A stretch of DNA of 64,000 nt from Dimorphilus gyrociliatus (GCA_904063045.1 CAJFCJ010000055.1:8802-72801), one strand, 5' to 3'; positions 47,098 through 58,308 are shown, counted from the stretch's first letter. A program made the numbers and translations. Notes: generated from the sequence alone by a model not told the origin.

Positions 47098-48021
47098 TTA
47101 TCTTAAATATTTTCTACAAGTAATCTTTTTAAAGAGATTAGTATAAAGTTTTTTTGTTTGTTGTCTTATAGATGATTTAGTATAGCCATGAATAAGTGGA
47201 TTAATTGTTGAATTTGACAGAAAAATTGTTGTAAGCATTGAAAGAGAAAATTTATAAAGTGCTGACTGCATCATAATCTTTGTAGTTTCCATTTTATTAT
47301 AATTTATAATAGTTGTTGTAGTTGATAGAATCCATAAAATAGTATTAAATATTAAAAGGCAGGTTAAAGCCGTTATGCTACTTCCTCCTGACATTGTACT
47401 AATGGCATTTGATGCATTAGAAATTGCTTTTTTGTGTTTCCATACTGCTCTTAATATAGGAATATATAAAACTATACCAGTTATAGCATTTGGTGAAACA
47501 GTACTAAATGTCCAAAAATACAAATAGGAAGGTGGAAGGAGATCTAAAATATTACATATAACAGTAACATTTTCTTTAAAGTTAGTCTGGTAAGTATTCC
47601 AACCAATAAGAGGAAATATACAAATGACAATATTGAACAGCCACATACCAGCAAGTATGATAACTGCTCTCCTTATTGTCCATATTTTATGAAATTTTAA
47701 AGGATTTACAACTGCAATAAACTTTTCAAATGTAATTAGAGTCAATGTAAAAGATGATACAGCAATAATTAATAATACTAGTTGAGTTAGAAAAAGACAA
47801 CTGTAAAAACTTGCTGGTTTATCAGTAAGATAAAAAAAGCATAAAATACTTATTGAATATAAAATATCAGTAAAAGTCAATGCAGTAACACCAAAATTCT
47901 CTAATTTCCAAATATCTCTATTTATTGTACGAACAGCAATCAAATTTCCATTTAAAATTAGACCAAGAATCTGATTGCAACTCATAAATATCATTACAAA
48001 TGTTTGATAGAAATAATCCAT
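47098..48021 (-). CDS. Rhodopsin-class (class A) orphan GPCR
   Basis: 307 codons, single exon, ATG start, seven hydrophobic segments. Family marks: GN in TM1 (ILNGNLI), LxxxD-like LTFTD in TM2, and Cys before TM3 (FYSC) with a partner in loop 2 (VIC). At the end of TM3 the usual DRY is EKF (TLITFEKFIAV). TM6 lacks CWxP. TM7 ends NPLIHG instead of NPxxY, followed by a basic helix 8. There is no Lys at the retinal position (Leu six residues before the NP Asn), so it is not a light-binding opsin although its general look is opsin/melatonin-like. Paralogue at 55841-56761. No frameshift. Confidence 0.82.
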   Translation of the reverse strand: MDYFYQTFVMIFMSCNQILGLILNGNLIAVRTINRDIWKLENFGVTALTFTDILYSISILCFFYLTDKPASFYSCLFLTQLVLLIIAVSSFTLTLITFEKFIAVVNPLKFHKIWTIRRAVIILAGMWLFNIVICIFPLIGWNTYQTNFKENVTVICNILDLLPPSYLYFWTFSTVSPNAITGIVLYIPILRAVWKHKKAISNASNAISTMSGGSSITALTCLLIFNTILWILSTTTTIINYNKMETTKIMMQSALYKFSLSMLTTIFLSNSTINPLIHGYTKSSIRQQTKKLYTNLFKKITCRKYLR

Positions 48022-48553
48022 TTTTTACAGGAATGTAGATAATGCAAAGTTTCTGCTTAGTGTAAATTCAAAAATTCAAAATGGCTGCTTTTATTGAGTT
48101 AATTTTCTCTTATACGTCTGATGTTATAGTTCATAAATTATTTATTACTTAATGTGTCCCTTTAAAATTGCATAATCCTATCATGTTGTTTAGAAATCAC
48201 TTTAGAACAAATACTTAGAATAGAGTTCAGAAGTCATTTTTTTAGGTTTTAGGATAAAAACACACGCAAAATGTATTTTTAAAACTTTATATTTTATAAC
48301 AAAAATATTTTTATTTCGAATTTAAAATGAAACATAAAGAAAATTCATTGCTTTAAATATTTGAAAAACAAGATTAAAAGGTTTTATAACATTGACAAAG
48401 CTCTAATGTGTGGCTACAGAGCTGTACAGTTCCAACTTTTAGTTCTTCATTATTTCACTCATTAATATATTAACATTAGAATGCTACAGAGTTAAACTGT
48501 ATTATTCTCCATTTAAAAGCAATTTTGTACACTTTATACACAAAAATTTTGTA
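48022..48553. other. Upstream region of the GPCR gene
   Basis: AT-rich, no gene. It should hold the GPCR promoter, but no clear TATA box is visible at a suitable distance. Confidence 0.4.
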
Positions 48554-48690
48554 ATGGCACCTCTTTGTATCAACTGTTGTAAAAGGTTTTGTGGTAGACA
48601 TAGAAAGATAAAATGCAATCATTGTCAAATACTTGACTCACTTTTGAGTAGTACCAACCTAGTGTTAGCAAAGAGAAAAGATCATCAAAG
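48554..48690 (+). pseudogene. Orphan MULE first exon (zinc finger)
   Basis: ATG followed by CINCCKRFCGRHRKIKCNHC, the C4 finger pattern of MULE exon 1 in copies 2, 3 and 5. The final His/Cys pair and the rest of the transposase are absent. A relic. Confidence 0.5.
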
Positions 48691-48764
48691 TAAATGTATT
48701 CTTTTGAACACAATGTAAAAACAAATGTTTCATTTTAAGCGATACATACTCAAGTACAAATGCC

Positions 48765-48835
48765 TTATAGTAGCATGTTGCCAAATTGCCTAACTACCAT
48801 TCAATGTTGAAGAAGGCTTGTTCAAGTCCATGTTG
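48765..48835 (-). repeat. LTR family C fragment
   Basis: Reverse-complement match to the GGCAATTTGGCAACATGCTAC block of the 26396-26910 LTR, about 70 bp. Confidence 0.55.
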
Positions 48836-49385
48836 TTAAAAAATTTTTGGTAGGTAACTTGATTAGTCTGTCTTAGTCATTATTTGAAAACCTTACCAAC
48901 ATTTTCAGACAGTGGTACTCTTGCAATCAAAATTTCAGCTAAGAATTGTTTTAATAGACTGTCGCCTGCTAAAATGTTCATTACAACAGAAGGGTTTAAG
49001 GATAGCTGTCTTACTGGACAATATAGTCAAATAGTTTTAAAGATACAGCTTTACGGTTTTAAAAAAAAAAGAACAATATAAATCAATAACAACCTAGGAT
49101 ATAAGCCTATCTCTAAAAGAGAGAAAAAGGAATTGAAATTGGAAACAACTATTGAATACCAAAAAATAGTAACTATTTTATTAAAGATGGAAAAAAACTG
49201 CTATGAACCAGTTGTATTATTATAAATATGACGCTTTTGTAATAATTTTCTAATAATGCCTCCTAAGACAAAAATATCATTCTTCTGTTTATCATTTTCA
49301 AGAATGTTCATGCCATTTAATTTAATTATAAACACATTTCTTGTAGTCTGTTAAAAGAAAAGATCAAATAATAGAAGTGAGTAGT
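48836..49385. other. Spacer, no gene recognised
   Basis: A small plus-strand open frame (48884-49081) has no family signature. Nothing else supports a gene. Confidence 0.4.
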
Positions 49386-49756
49386 TTATAAACAGTAAAC
49401 AGGTGTTGGGCAGTAGGAAAAAACAATATTGGTCCTTATTATGTTTTTAAACCATTTTTTAAGCCTAGATTTCATAAAATAACTGCAGTTTTCTCCCTTT
49501 TCCAACAGATGTGCCTGTGTGTTTGAGTTTATATTTATATATATTACATCATAACATATTGTATCTAGTGTTAGTTTCTGATTCAAACAGAATGACATAT
49601 CATGAAGATTTAAGATTCCAGTTGTAATGTCTTGTATCAATTTGAAATATTTGAATTTTATAAATAATTCCCTAGAATAGACAACATCTTGAAAATATTT
49701 ATATTGATAATTCTGTAATAATAAATGATTTTGTGGATTGTTGACAAATTTTGCAA
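49386..49756 (-). CDS. Terminal exon of an unidentified protein
   Basis: Open for about 123 codons after a strong TTTTTTTGCAG acceptor at 49757-49767, ending in a stop. Composition is coding-like (Tyr, Asn and Lys rich, several Cys). No family recognised. It lies downstream of the LDLa/LRR receptor on the same strand, but that receptor has its own stop at 49944. It could be an exon of a separate gene or an alternative end of the receptor. Confidence 0.35.
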
Positions 49757-49943
49757 CTGCAAAAAAAAGAAAACAATATTATAGGCCTATGATATATATT
49801 AATATAATATATATTGAATAATGTTTACATTTCGTTTTTAATTGATTTGCAGTGTTTTGAATTGATTTTAAACTGATTTTTGTTTAGATAAAAAAAAACA
49901 GATTTGTTACTATAACAATTTTTTTTATGTTTTTTTTTTCTTC

Positions 49944-52740
49944 TTACTGTCTCAAATTTCTCATTTCAACTTTATTTTTGATCAATTGTTGAAAATCACT
50001 TAATGAATATATCAATGGATTTAAAATTGAATTTAGTGGTAAAAATAATCCAATTATTATTGAGTAGAGTGTATTATTCAATTCAAAATTTGGTAGTATG
50101 GTTAATAAGCCTAAACACGAAATTGGTAGCCAACACATGAAATTGGTGATAATTATAAGTAGAGCAGCTGTAAAGATTTTATTCTTCTTTTCGGAATTAT
50201 TTGATTGTCTCTTTGACCTTTTTACAATTCTACTAATATCAACATACAATATTACAATTATACTACTGATTAACATTGGAAAAATGCTAAAGAGAATCAA
50301 ATCCGAAATCCAGCCATTACTCTTTTCATTTCTTATATAAATATTTAAGCAGATTGGTGTTATTTCAAATCTATTCTACAAAATAAATTAAAATTGACAA
50401 TTTTCAATTTTGACTGTCTGCCAAAAATTTTACATTACGAAGCAAGATTGGTATTATTGCTAGACAACTGCAAATAAAATGGACGCCAAAGCTACTGCAA
50501 TACTTTTTGATTTAATAAATGTTTTTGTAAAGAGATACTTAATTGTTTGCTGCCTTTCTAATGTTACAAGCAGTAGAGACACGGACGATTCAAGAAGAGA
50601 TAGTGTCATTACTATTTCAATAGCTTGACAGAAAGTACTATTGCGCCATCTGTTGTCATTTTCTACATAGATTTCTCTCAAGTTTAAATCTACAATAGCA
50701 ATTGCGAGAAAATAGAATGAAGTTAAACTATCGCTTAAGATTAATGATAATCTATAGGTGTTTAATGGACGCTTCTTTAAAGTTAATACAAATGATAAAC
50801 AATTTCCCATTAATCCAAAGATACCAAAAATCCAAAATAAAAATCTAATGAAATTAATACCAAGAATATTTGAACATGTAAAAAATATTGATGTAGAAGG
50901 TTGACAATAGATGTCGCCACCAATAAATTTCCATATATGACAACAGAGGAAAAATGATTCGCTAAATATTTTCTTTATTGAATACAAATTTTGAGCAAAT
51001 GGAAGAAAATATTTTGCAGGCAGTTTTGTTTCTTTTAAATGAAGTTCCAAAATGGCTGAAATATTTTTAAAAAATTGACGTTTTATACTAAATATTTTGC
51101 AATTGGAAATTTTTAATATTTGTAAATTTGGAAGATATTTCGAAGGAAGGTCAAGGACATTTAAATTATTTCCAGATATATCTAAATATCTTAGAAAAGG
51201 GCATGCAATTCTTTTTATATATTTAATAATATCAATGTTGTTGTAGGAGAGGTCAAGGTATTGAAGGAGTAGATTTACATTGATATCATCATTTTGACTA
51301 AGACTTCCACCTCTTCCTCTTGAAATGATTAAAAAAATAAGATTGGGAAATATATTTAAATTTCTTAATGGAAAATTTTCCAGATTTTCTACTATTTCTA
51401 AATATCTCAATTCTTTCATAGTCTTGGTATTATTTATTATAATATCACCAATTATTCTTATCTTCTTTATCTGTTCATTCAAATTTAAAATATTCGAAAT
51501 TTTTCTATCATTTTCAACTGCAATTTTGCAGTTCAATTCGAACATTGACAATTGACTTGTCATTTCACAAAGGGGATTATGAGTAAAAGTTGTTTTTATG
51601 CAAAAAATTTCATCGCTACCGTACTGACAGTCAAAGATTTCATTACAAACTTTTGTTAATAATATAAATTTAGGTTGTTTTTTGCATTTGAAAAATCCTC
51701 TAGGCATAAAAGATTCTATGTGAGAAGTAATAGATAGATAGATTGATTGAATGATCACGTGACACATCAACTACCACAATTTAATTCATCCTCATTGTTT
51801 AAGCAATGATTAATACCATCGCAAACAAGTTCAATTTGAATACAGAATTTTCTCTTCTGACATAAATATTCACCTGGTTGGCAGTTTTCTCTTTGACAAT
51901 CAACCAATTCTCCATTTAAAACTTGACTATTACTTTCCAAATGACCCATGGAATTATAATTTATTGAACAATTTCCAAGTTTAATCTCTTTAAAACAATT
52001 TTCATATTTCTCATTTTCAACTGTTTCGCAATCGTCATTATATTTGCATAAATTATGTTTTAATATACAAGTTTTAGAGCAGTGATATTGAAAGTCATTT
52101 CTACATTCTAACAGAAAAATAATTTTGAATTTTTAAATGTTTGAATTTAATTGTTTACTATTTTTAAAAAATTTGTCAATTGAATTTTCATTGCCACATA
52201 TTTCATCTGACCAATCAGCGCAGTTTCTTTCAGAATCACAAACATATTTGTCCTTTATGCATTGACGATTTTTACATTCTCTTGAAAGAATTGGAATACA
52301 TCATATCAACATTTCTCATTTTTATTGGTATTGTTTTTTACCTTTCATTGCTTGAATTACAAACATTTGTTTCTTTTTTTTGAATAAATTTAAGAAAACA
52401 TCTGTTAATGTTACAAAAAATAGAATGTAGGCTTATATACCGCAATGAATTTCATCAAATCCATTTGGACAATCTTGAATAAAATCACAAACTAATGTAT
52501 AACTAATTGATATATTAGTATTGTATGGAAAACAGTAAAATTGTTGCTGTTGTTGCTGCTGATTAGTATTATCATTTTTGCATATTTCATCAGATTCATC
52601 TTCGCCGAATGGACAATCCATTTCTCCATTACAAATATATAAAATATTTATGTATATTTTGCCTTTTAAACAATAAAAACTGTTTAAAGGAACAGTTATA
52701 TTCCAATCTTGGTATTTGAAGGTCAAATCCAATTTTGAGG
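49944..52740 (-). CDS. LDLa / leucine-rich-repeat / seven-pass receptor (LGR, relaxin-receptor/GRL101-like)
   Basis: Multi-exon receptor on the minus strand. Two LDLa modules at about 52433-52690, separated by a poly-Gln tract; one at about 52185-52290 (CIKDKYVCDSERNCADWSDE); one or two at 51767-52110; one at about 51600-51700 (VCNEIFDCQYGSDEIFC). LRRs follow at about 51020-51520, then TM1-TM4 (50460-50870) and, after an intron, TM5-TM7 (49944-50374) with NPLIY. The layout matches invertebrate GRL101 and relaxin-type LGRs, which bind peptide or lipoprotein ligands and couple to G proteins. In TM4 the frame breaks near 50462, with the hydrophobic helix continuing one base out of frame. That is a true lesion or an assembly error. 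Confidence 0.8.
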
Positions 52741-53369
52741 TGAAATTTATTGTATTATCATCTGAAATTATTAAAATATGATAATTTAGAGGAATTTTCG
52801 GGTAAGTTTAATACAAGAATCTCCTACTAATTATTTTTTGGCAGGTATAGATAGTACTCAATATTTCTGAACATTTTCTCTTTGATATTTCCCATACTTT
52901 AAAAGAAAAAAAAACACATACACCAAACAAATAACTGTACTGATGTGTCATTACGCAATAAATTACCATATTTTAAATCTTTGCCTGAAGCAAAAGATTG
53001 CTAAAGAAAATGTAAACTCGACTGATTACATAATGAAATAGAATAAGTGTTTTTTTAACAAACTCCTTCAAATTCCATGCAATCGCCTTTTTTTCCATTT
53101 AAAAATTTCAACTTTAAAGCGTATTCCTGTAAATAGCGCCCTCTATCTTTCTCCGACAAAGAAGAGGAACTAATAAAAGAATTCTATGAAAATGAGAAAA
53201 TTTTTATTTTTATCTTATTAATTAAAAATATTATTATTTTACAAAATTAGGCCTATGTGGACTAAACTTTGGATAAAATGAAAAAGGTAAATTTGTCAAT
53301 GTAGTATCAATAATTTTCCCATCCTTTTCCTTTGTATTTAAAACTATACCGGAAGTAGTGTTAAGTATA
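52741..53369. other. Intron-like or intergenic stretch within the receptor cluster
   Basis: No coding signal recognised. It separates the LDLa exons from the lectin-like exon. Whether both belong to one transcript cannot be decided from sequence. Confidence 0.4.
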
Positions 53370-54771
53370 TTAATTATATATATAGAAAAATATTTTCATA
53401 CAATTATATAATAGAAAAGGATCAAATAAATTTTGTTCCATTAAAGAAAATTGAACATGACTGAATGTAAACATTAAATTTTCAATGAAATTTGTTGATG
53501 GAAAATCAGCTAAATTCATATTTTTTCTTTCACATTCTTCTTTCATTTCATAAATATTTAATTGTATTTTATTAATAAAAATAAAATAGCATATATTGTC
53601 AAAAAAGAATGAGATTTTTTCACCGGAAGTAGCATTACCCTTACAAATATTGCTTTGAATAATGTTTGAACAATTTATAAACATTTTATAAGGAAATCTA
53701 AATTTGAAAAAGAGATTGACAAACTAGACAAACTAATTTAGTTTGTCAAAAAAATAATAACTTACTGTATCATAGAAGATTTTGAATTCATTCTATGATG
53801 ACAATACCTTATGTCTGATATACTTCTATTGTTTTTACAATTCAATGAGACCAATGATGGTCTTTCCAATAATTGAGATTTTAAATTATTTGGAGTTATA
53901 CTAAAATATTTAAAATTAAAACTTTTACAAATAATTCTTGTTTGTTGAATATCAATATGATTGAAATAATAAATATTCTCCTTTTTAAATATTACCAATT
54001 CTCCATAGAAATAATTTAAAAAGTGCTCTTGAAATGGAAATAGGATTATGTTATTGTAAAATAATCCAAAAAATGTTTCTTTTTTAAATGAAAAATGGAA
54101 ATTTCAATACAAAATTACAAATGAAAAAATATTCTATACTTTCTTCAATTTTATAAACGTTTAAAATATGTAAATTTCTTCCACTTTTTAATAACTCACT
54201 TCGACAATTCGTAATTTTTGAGTGGTAATCGCAAAGGAACACTCTATCGCTCTTAAAAAACAAAATGGCGGTGATCATTGTGGAGAATATAGTATCTTAC
54301 AGAGTTCCCTAATTTTATAAAGTTTACCTTGTAATATATCATTTCCACTTGGCAGTACTTCTTTCGAAAGAAACCTCCAATTGCTCGATGAGCACTTTTA
54401 CAAATTGTATTGGCATTGGTGATTTGATTAAAAAATGGTGGTAAAACACCAAAGGTTTTCGAAACGAACATATATCTAGCATAGTTTTTAAACATTTTTA
54501 AATATGCATGACTTTTCATTTGGCTTCGTCCAATTGATTGATAAGAGACATCCGGTGAATTTGAACAGTTCATTATCATTTGAAATCTAGTATCGTAACG
54601 TTTCAGATGTTTAATTTTTATTCTACTGTTTAAATAAACAGATTGTTCTTTTGAAATATTTAATTTTTTATTAAGCATAAACTCTTCCAAAGAATATTCA
54701 AAATCACTGCAAAATAGTGCCTTTCTCCTATAATCTCCAACAATTGGATAAATTAGCTTTGGAGTTTTCAA
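53370..54771 (-). CDS. Receptor ectodomain exons: LCCL-like, SRCR-like, C-type-lectin-like
   Basis: In transcription order. 54253-54771: an exon with FVSKTFGVLPPFFNQ then NTICKSAHRA, spaced like the core of LCCL domains. 54084-54278: a Cys-containing spacer. 53762-54060: an SRCR-like segment with TRIICKSFNF in the middle and LVSLNCKNNRSISDIRYCHH at the end (SRCR: VCRQLGF ... L.DV.C.G.E..L..C). 53370-53684: a C-type-lectin-like start (ICYFIF ... YEMKEECERKNMNLADF). The exons share strand and lie just upstream of the LDLa/LRR receptor, so they may be its N-terminal part. Single-exon frames and missing donor calls keep the gene model open. A similar LCCL-SRCR order is at 24046-25567. Confidence 0.45.
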
Positions 54772-55014
54772 ATATAGATTGTCAATGAAATTTTTTCCTT
54801 TTATAGAAATGATATCTACTCAAAAAACGAAAAAATAAGAAAACAGTTTAAAGAGAGGGAAGATAATTTTTTTTATGTTCTTTACAAGATTTTGATTTGT
54901 TATAACATTTCAAACATAATCCACTTTCTCTTTTAACAAATTTTAACAATTCACTAAAAAAAATCATAGAATCACGTGATCATTAATACAAAAATTTTGT
55001 TTTTGTTTTTATTT

Positions 55015-55416
55015 TTACAGTTTACAGCAGCTTTTAACAGTAAATTGAAAATTTGAATCAAATGTTAAATTAGAGTTCTTTTTGTCCATATTCACATTCT
55101 TATTTCTGTTGTTCATCTTTCTCATCTCTTTCTTTACATGGTCAATTCTACAAGGATAGGAGACTGAAAGAATTGAATCATAATCGTTAATTTCACATAA
55201 TTTATTACTCTGAGTAATATTTAATTTTTGATATAAAATATGATAATTTTTTTTATTTTCATCAATTAAATTTAACAATCCTTGAACAAAATTTGTCCTT
55301 TTTTCAAACAATTCAATATTCAATTGTTTTTCAACAACTGTTGAAAAATTCAAAACAAAATTTCCAATTATTTTCTGAATAAGAATTAAAATTTTACAAA
55401 ATTCCACTTTGTTCAT
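55015..55416 (-). CDS. Unidentified helical exon
   Basis: 133 codons with ATG and stop. The first half has predicted amphipathic helix character (coiled-coil-like Leu/Ile/Glu spacing), then a Lys/Asn-rich region and a C-terminal CC. No family recognised. It is on the same strand as the receptor exons and could be a 5' exon or an independent small gene. Confidence 0.3.
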   Translation of the reverse strand: MNKVEFCKILILIQKIIGNFVLNFSTVVEKQLNIELFEKRTNFVQGLLNLIDENKKNYHILYQKLNITQSNKLCEINDYDSILSVSYPCRIDHVKKEMRKMNNRNKNVNMDKKNSNLTFDSNFQFTVKSCCKL

Positions 55417-55840
55417 TATTTAATTCCTTTTTCCTTTTTTTTATGACATTCTTCTGCCATTTTCCACATTTATAAACCTTTTTATTTTGTAGGTAATTAA
55501 CATTTTAAAAATTCATATTTAGCATTTTGAAAAAAGGTTAAATGTTATCTTCTTACAAAATTCAAAACTTGAAAATGAATGTACTACAACTTCTATAATT
55601 AGTCAAATTTGATAATGAAATATCACTAAATACAACAGCAAGAACAAAATTAGGTTAAAAATGAATGATTGATGGATGAGATGGAATATTGTGTTATGAA
55701 TTCTCTCATCATCTATCCTTCTTTTAAGTTGTTAATGGATAACTGCTAAATTTTTAATCAGAATTTTCTTATTAATCAAACTGTATTATATTGCTTTTTA
55801 AGCCTTCACTGATTATTAAAAACTAGAATATCATCAATTC
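55417..55840. other. Spacer, no gene recognised
   Basis: AT-rich sequence between the unidentified exon and the second GPCR gene. Confidence 0.4.
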
Positions 55841-56761
55841 TTAATTGACTTTTTTGCAAGTGAACTTTTTCAAGAGATTTAAATAGAATTTCTTAGTTTG
55901 ATGTCTTATTGATGCTTTTGTGTAGCCATGAACTAATGGATTGATTGTTGAATTTGAAACAACAATTGCTCTAAATGAATCCCTGAGTAATACAAAATCC
56001 GACTCGGAGAGAGAGAATGTTTGCTGTCTTCTATGATAAGTTATTATTGTGATAAGAGTAGGTATAATCCATAAAAAACAATTGAATATTATCAAAAATG
56101 TTAAAACTCTTATATTTCTTCCTTCATTTTTCAAGTTTTCTGCATTTGTTACATCAGAAATTGCTTTTCTTTGTTTTCTTATTGCTCTGAGAATTGGAAT
56201 AAATAATAATAAACTGGTAATAGCATTTGGTAAAACAGTGCTAAATGACCAAAAATACATATAAGCAAATGAAAAAATATTATTAGTATTACAATAGAAA
56301 GCGGATTTTTGTTTTAAAGCAATTTCATATTTGTTCCAACCCAAAACCGGAAATGAACATATAATAAAAGAGATAGACCATATAAAAGAAAGTAGGATAA
56401 ATGCATTCCTAGTTGTCCAGAGTCTGTGGAATTTTAAAGGCTTTACAACAGCCAAATATTTTTCTAATGTTATTAAAGTTAATGTGAAAGATGATATTGA
56501 AATTATTAGAAAAATTGATTGATTAAAAATGAGGCAACTGTAAAATTTTGTCTGTTTTTCATGAAGGAGAAAGAAACATAATAGGCTTATTGAATATAAA
56601 ATATCTGTAAATGTTAGTGCAGTTACACCAAAATTATGTAATTTCCATAAATCTTTGTTAATTATACCAATAATAATTAAATTGCTGTTTAAGCATAATC
56701 CAATAACTTGATTTATACATGAAACTAATAATATTAACTGTTTGGCAGAGATCATTTTCAT
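55841..56761 (-). CDS. Rhodopsin-class orphan GPCR, paralogue of 47098-48021
   Basis: 306 codons, single exon, ATG start, seven hydrophobic segments. It shares with its paralogue LHNFGVTALTFTDILYSIS at TM1-TM2, TLITLEKYLAVVKPLKFH (EKY in place of DRY), YFWSFSTVLPNAIT in TM5, and STINPLVHGYTKASIR (NPLVHG in place of NPxxY). No retinal-binding Lys. No frameshift. The two genes point the same way about 8 kb apart with the LDLa/LRR receptor between them, which suggests a local duplication. Ligand unknown. Confidence 0.82.
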   Translation of the reverse strand: MKMISAKQLILLVSCINQVIGLCLNSNLIIIGIINKDLWKLHNFGVTALTFTDILYSISLLCFFLLHEKQTKFYSCLIFNQSIFLIISISSFTLTLITLEKYLAVVKPLKFHRLWTTRNAFILLSFIWSISFIICSFPVLGWNKYEIALKQKSAFYCNTNNIFSFAYMYFWSFSTVLPNAITSLLLFIPILRAIRKQRKAISDVTNAENLKNEGRNIRVLTFLIIFNCFLWIIPTLITIITYHRRQQTFSLSESDFVLLRDSFRAIVVSNSTINPLVHGYTKASIRHQTKKFYLNLLKKFTCKKVN

Positions 56762-57396
56762 TTAAATACAGAAACTCCTTTCAGTAGACAATAAAACTTG
56801 TTCAGTAATTAGAAAATTCTTAACACTGTACAAAGTATATATGATCTGATGAGTCATATATCATAAATATTATTTCTAACACAAATAAATAACTTTTATG
56901 TCTTCATTTATTATTTATGAATTTATATATAAACTATTAGAAATATTATTATTGATCAATCTTGTTTCAGCAAAGTAATTTTCTTGTTTGTTAATCCTTT
57001 GTAGTGTTAAAAATTAATATAATAAAATAGCTTTGAAAACAACAATTAAAACATTTTTACATTACCTCTAATGAGTGAAAATAGAAAAGGATATTGGTTT
57101 TTGCTTATATTATGTTTAAGCCTTGCTTCTTTCCTCATCTGCTTCTTAGCAATTCTCATGTGTAATGTAAAATAGATTCCTTCATGAGCAATCCTAAATT
57201 CTCTGGCTGGAAACCTGAGTGAAATTGTACCTTTTTGAATCAAAAAGAAAGTACTTCCAATACTGGGCATATGGTACAATGGAGAATTTAAGATTACTCA
57301 AGTTAATTTGAAAAAAATCACCTATAATGAGTATAAAACAAATAAGCTTTTCTACAAAACAATTCAAACCCACTAAATCCTGCAAGGAACCAACAA
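56762..57396. other. Upstream of the second GPCR gene, no gene recognised
   Basis: A minus-strand frame at 57046-57279 has no family signature. Part of 57040-57390 may be retroelement sequence leading into the env-like fragment, but no specific match was seen. Confidence 0.35.
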
Positions 57397-57590
57397 ATGA
57401 AAGACGAAACATATGTGTACTATTCTGAAAGAGGATGCAGATTTCACACTGTGTCTGCAAAATCAATGCAGTTGAATATCCACAATCACCTTTTTGAACC
57501 AAACATTGAAATTTCTAGGTTAGCTAACCTACTCCACCAAGGCGTAAAGAAAGATATTGGATACCAACACTCAACAAAGGAAGGCAGTTT
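57397..57590 (+). pseudogene. env-like fragment, distal Cys block
   Basis: About 64 codons related to the second Cys block of the 13545-14120 fragment (both have a YY/YYT...G-CxF motif, an EP.-E--RL/RLA motif and GVKKDIG/GIKDDVG). It is joined directly to an LTR family C fragment at 57595, so it represents the 3' end of an LTR-C element and links that LTR family to the env-like gene. Confidence 0.6.
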
Positions 57591-57594
57591 AGTA

Positions 57595-57745
57595 ATTTGT
57601 CAACCTGCTATTACGAACTATCTCCTCTGCTATTGAACTTTAATATGGTGTTTTACTTAATTATTTTACATCAAATAAACTATTTAAAATTAAACATTTG
57701 TTTAACAGTTCGAGTAGAACCAGTACTGTTGTACCCTGCAAAAGT
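57595..57745 (+). repeat. LTR family C, 3' part
   Basis: Matches 25568-25740 from the CAACCTGCTATTACGAACTA block to GTAGAACCAGTACTGTTG, ending at CCCTGCA near 57742, where MULE sequence begins. Confidence 0.7.
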
Positions 57746-57754
57746 ATCTGGAAT

Positions 57755-58085
57755 AAAAGTTTTATTAAGAGTGAAGTATAAGCCATCTAGTTTATTAGAA
57801 TTAAATTGCTGTCTTGTTCTATTAATAAGTCTACAACAGCTATCAATAGATGGAATAGCAAAATTTGATTTTGGAACTTCACTGTGAACATTTTCAGATA
57901 AAAATTTTCCTGATGTCATTTTATCATTCTGATCACTTTCTTTTAATTTGTGTTTTATTCTTATTTCCATTTCAAGGTTATAATTTCTCTCATGAATATG
58001 ATCCCTTTTGCCAAGGATAAAACAATTATCTCTTTGGGAAACTCTTGCAGGACACTTCATGGATTTGTTTCTGACATTATATGTC
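57755..58085 (-). pseudogene. MULE copy 7 fragment, FLYWCH to linker
   Basis: About 110 codons nearly matching 3830-4140 of MULE copy 2 (SVRNKSMKCPARVSQRDN, then the KTFIPD motif). It is interrupted on one side by the LTR fragment ending near 57745 and on the other by the MITE at 58094. Within it the reading frame remains open where copy 2 is frameshifted, which helps identify the lesions in copy 2. Confidence 0.75.
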
Positions 58086-58093
58086 CATTTAAC

Positions 58094-58308
58094 TAATGTT
58101 TTCTGTCATTAAAAACAGCCATAGCTGAAATTTTTGAAAGCTAGATTTCAAGGTGGGAAATGATTAAGAGGAAAAAGATAACTATTGATATGTTCTTAGG
58201 GGAGTTCCATCTAAGGGTTAGTGGCATTTAAAAAGCTTAGACAAAAATAGGGGTAGATTAGGGTTAGGGTAAAATCATAGATTTATGGCCATTTTCTACC
58301 ACATCTGT
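58094..58308. repeat. Diverged palindromic MITE
   Basis: Ends are degraded (AATGTTTTCTGTCATTAAAA on the left, GGCCATTTTCTACCACATC on the right), but the interior keeps the family order with GGGTTAG and TTAGGGTTAGGGT. It lies inside the MULE copy 7 fragment. Confidence 0.6.

Noticed and set aside
47098-48021. Opsin
   Set aside because: The TM7 position that should hold the retinal-binding Lys is Leu, and NPxxY is replaced by NPLIHG.
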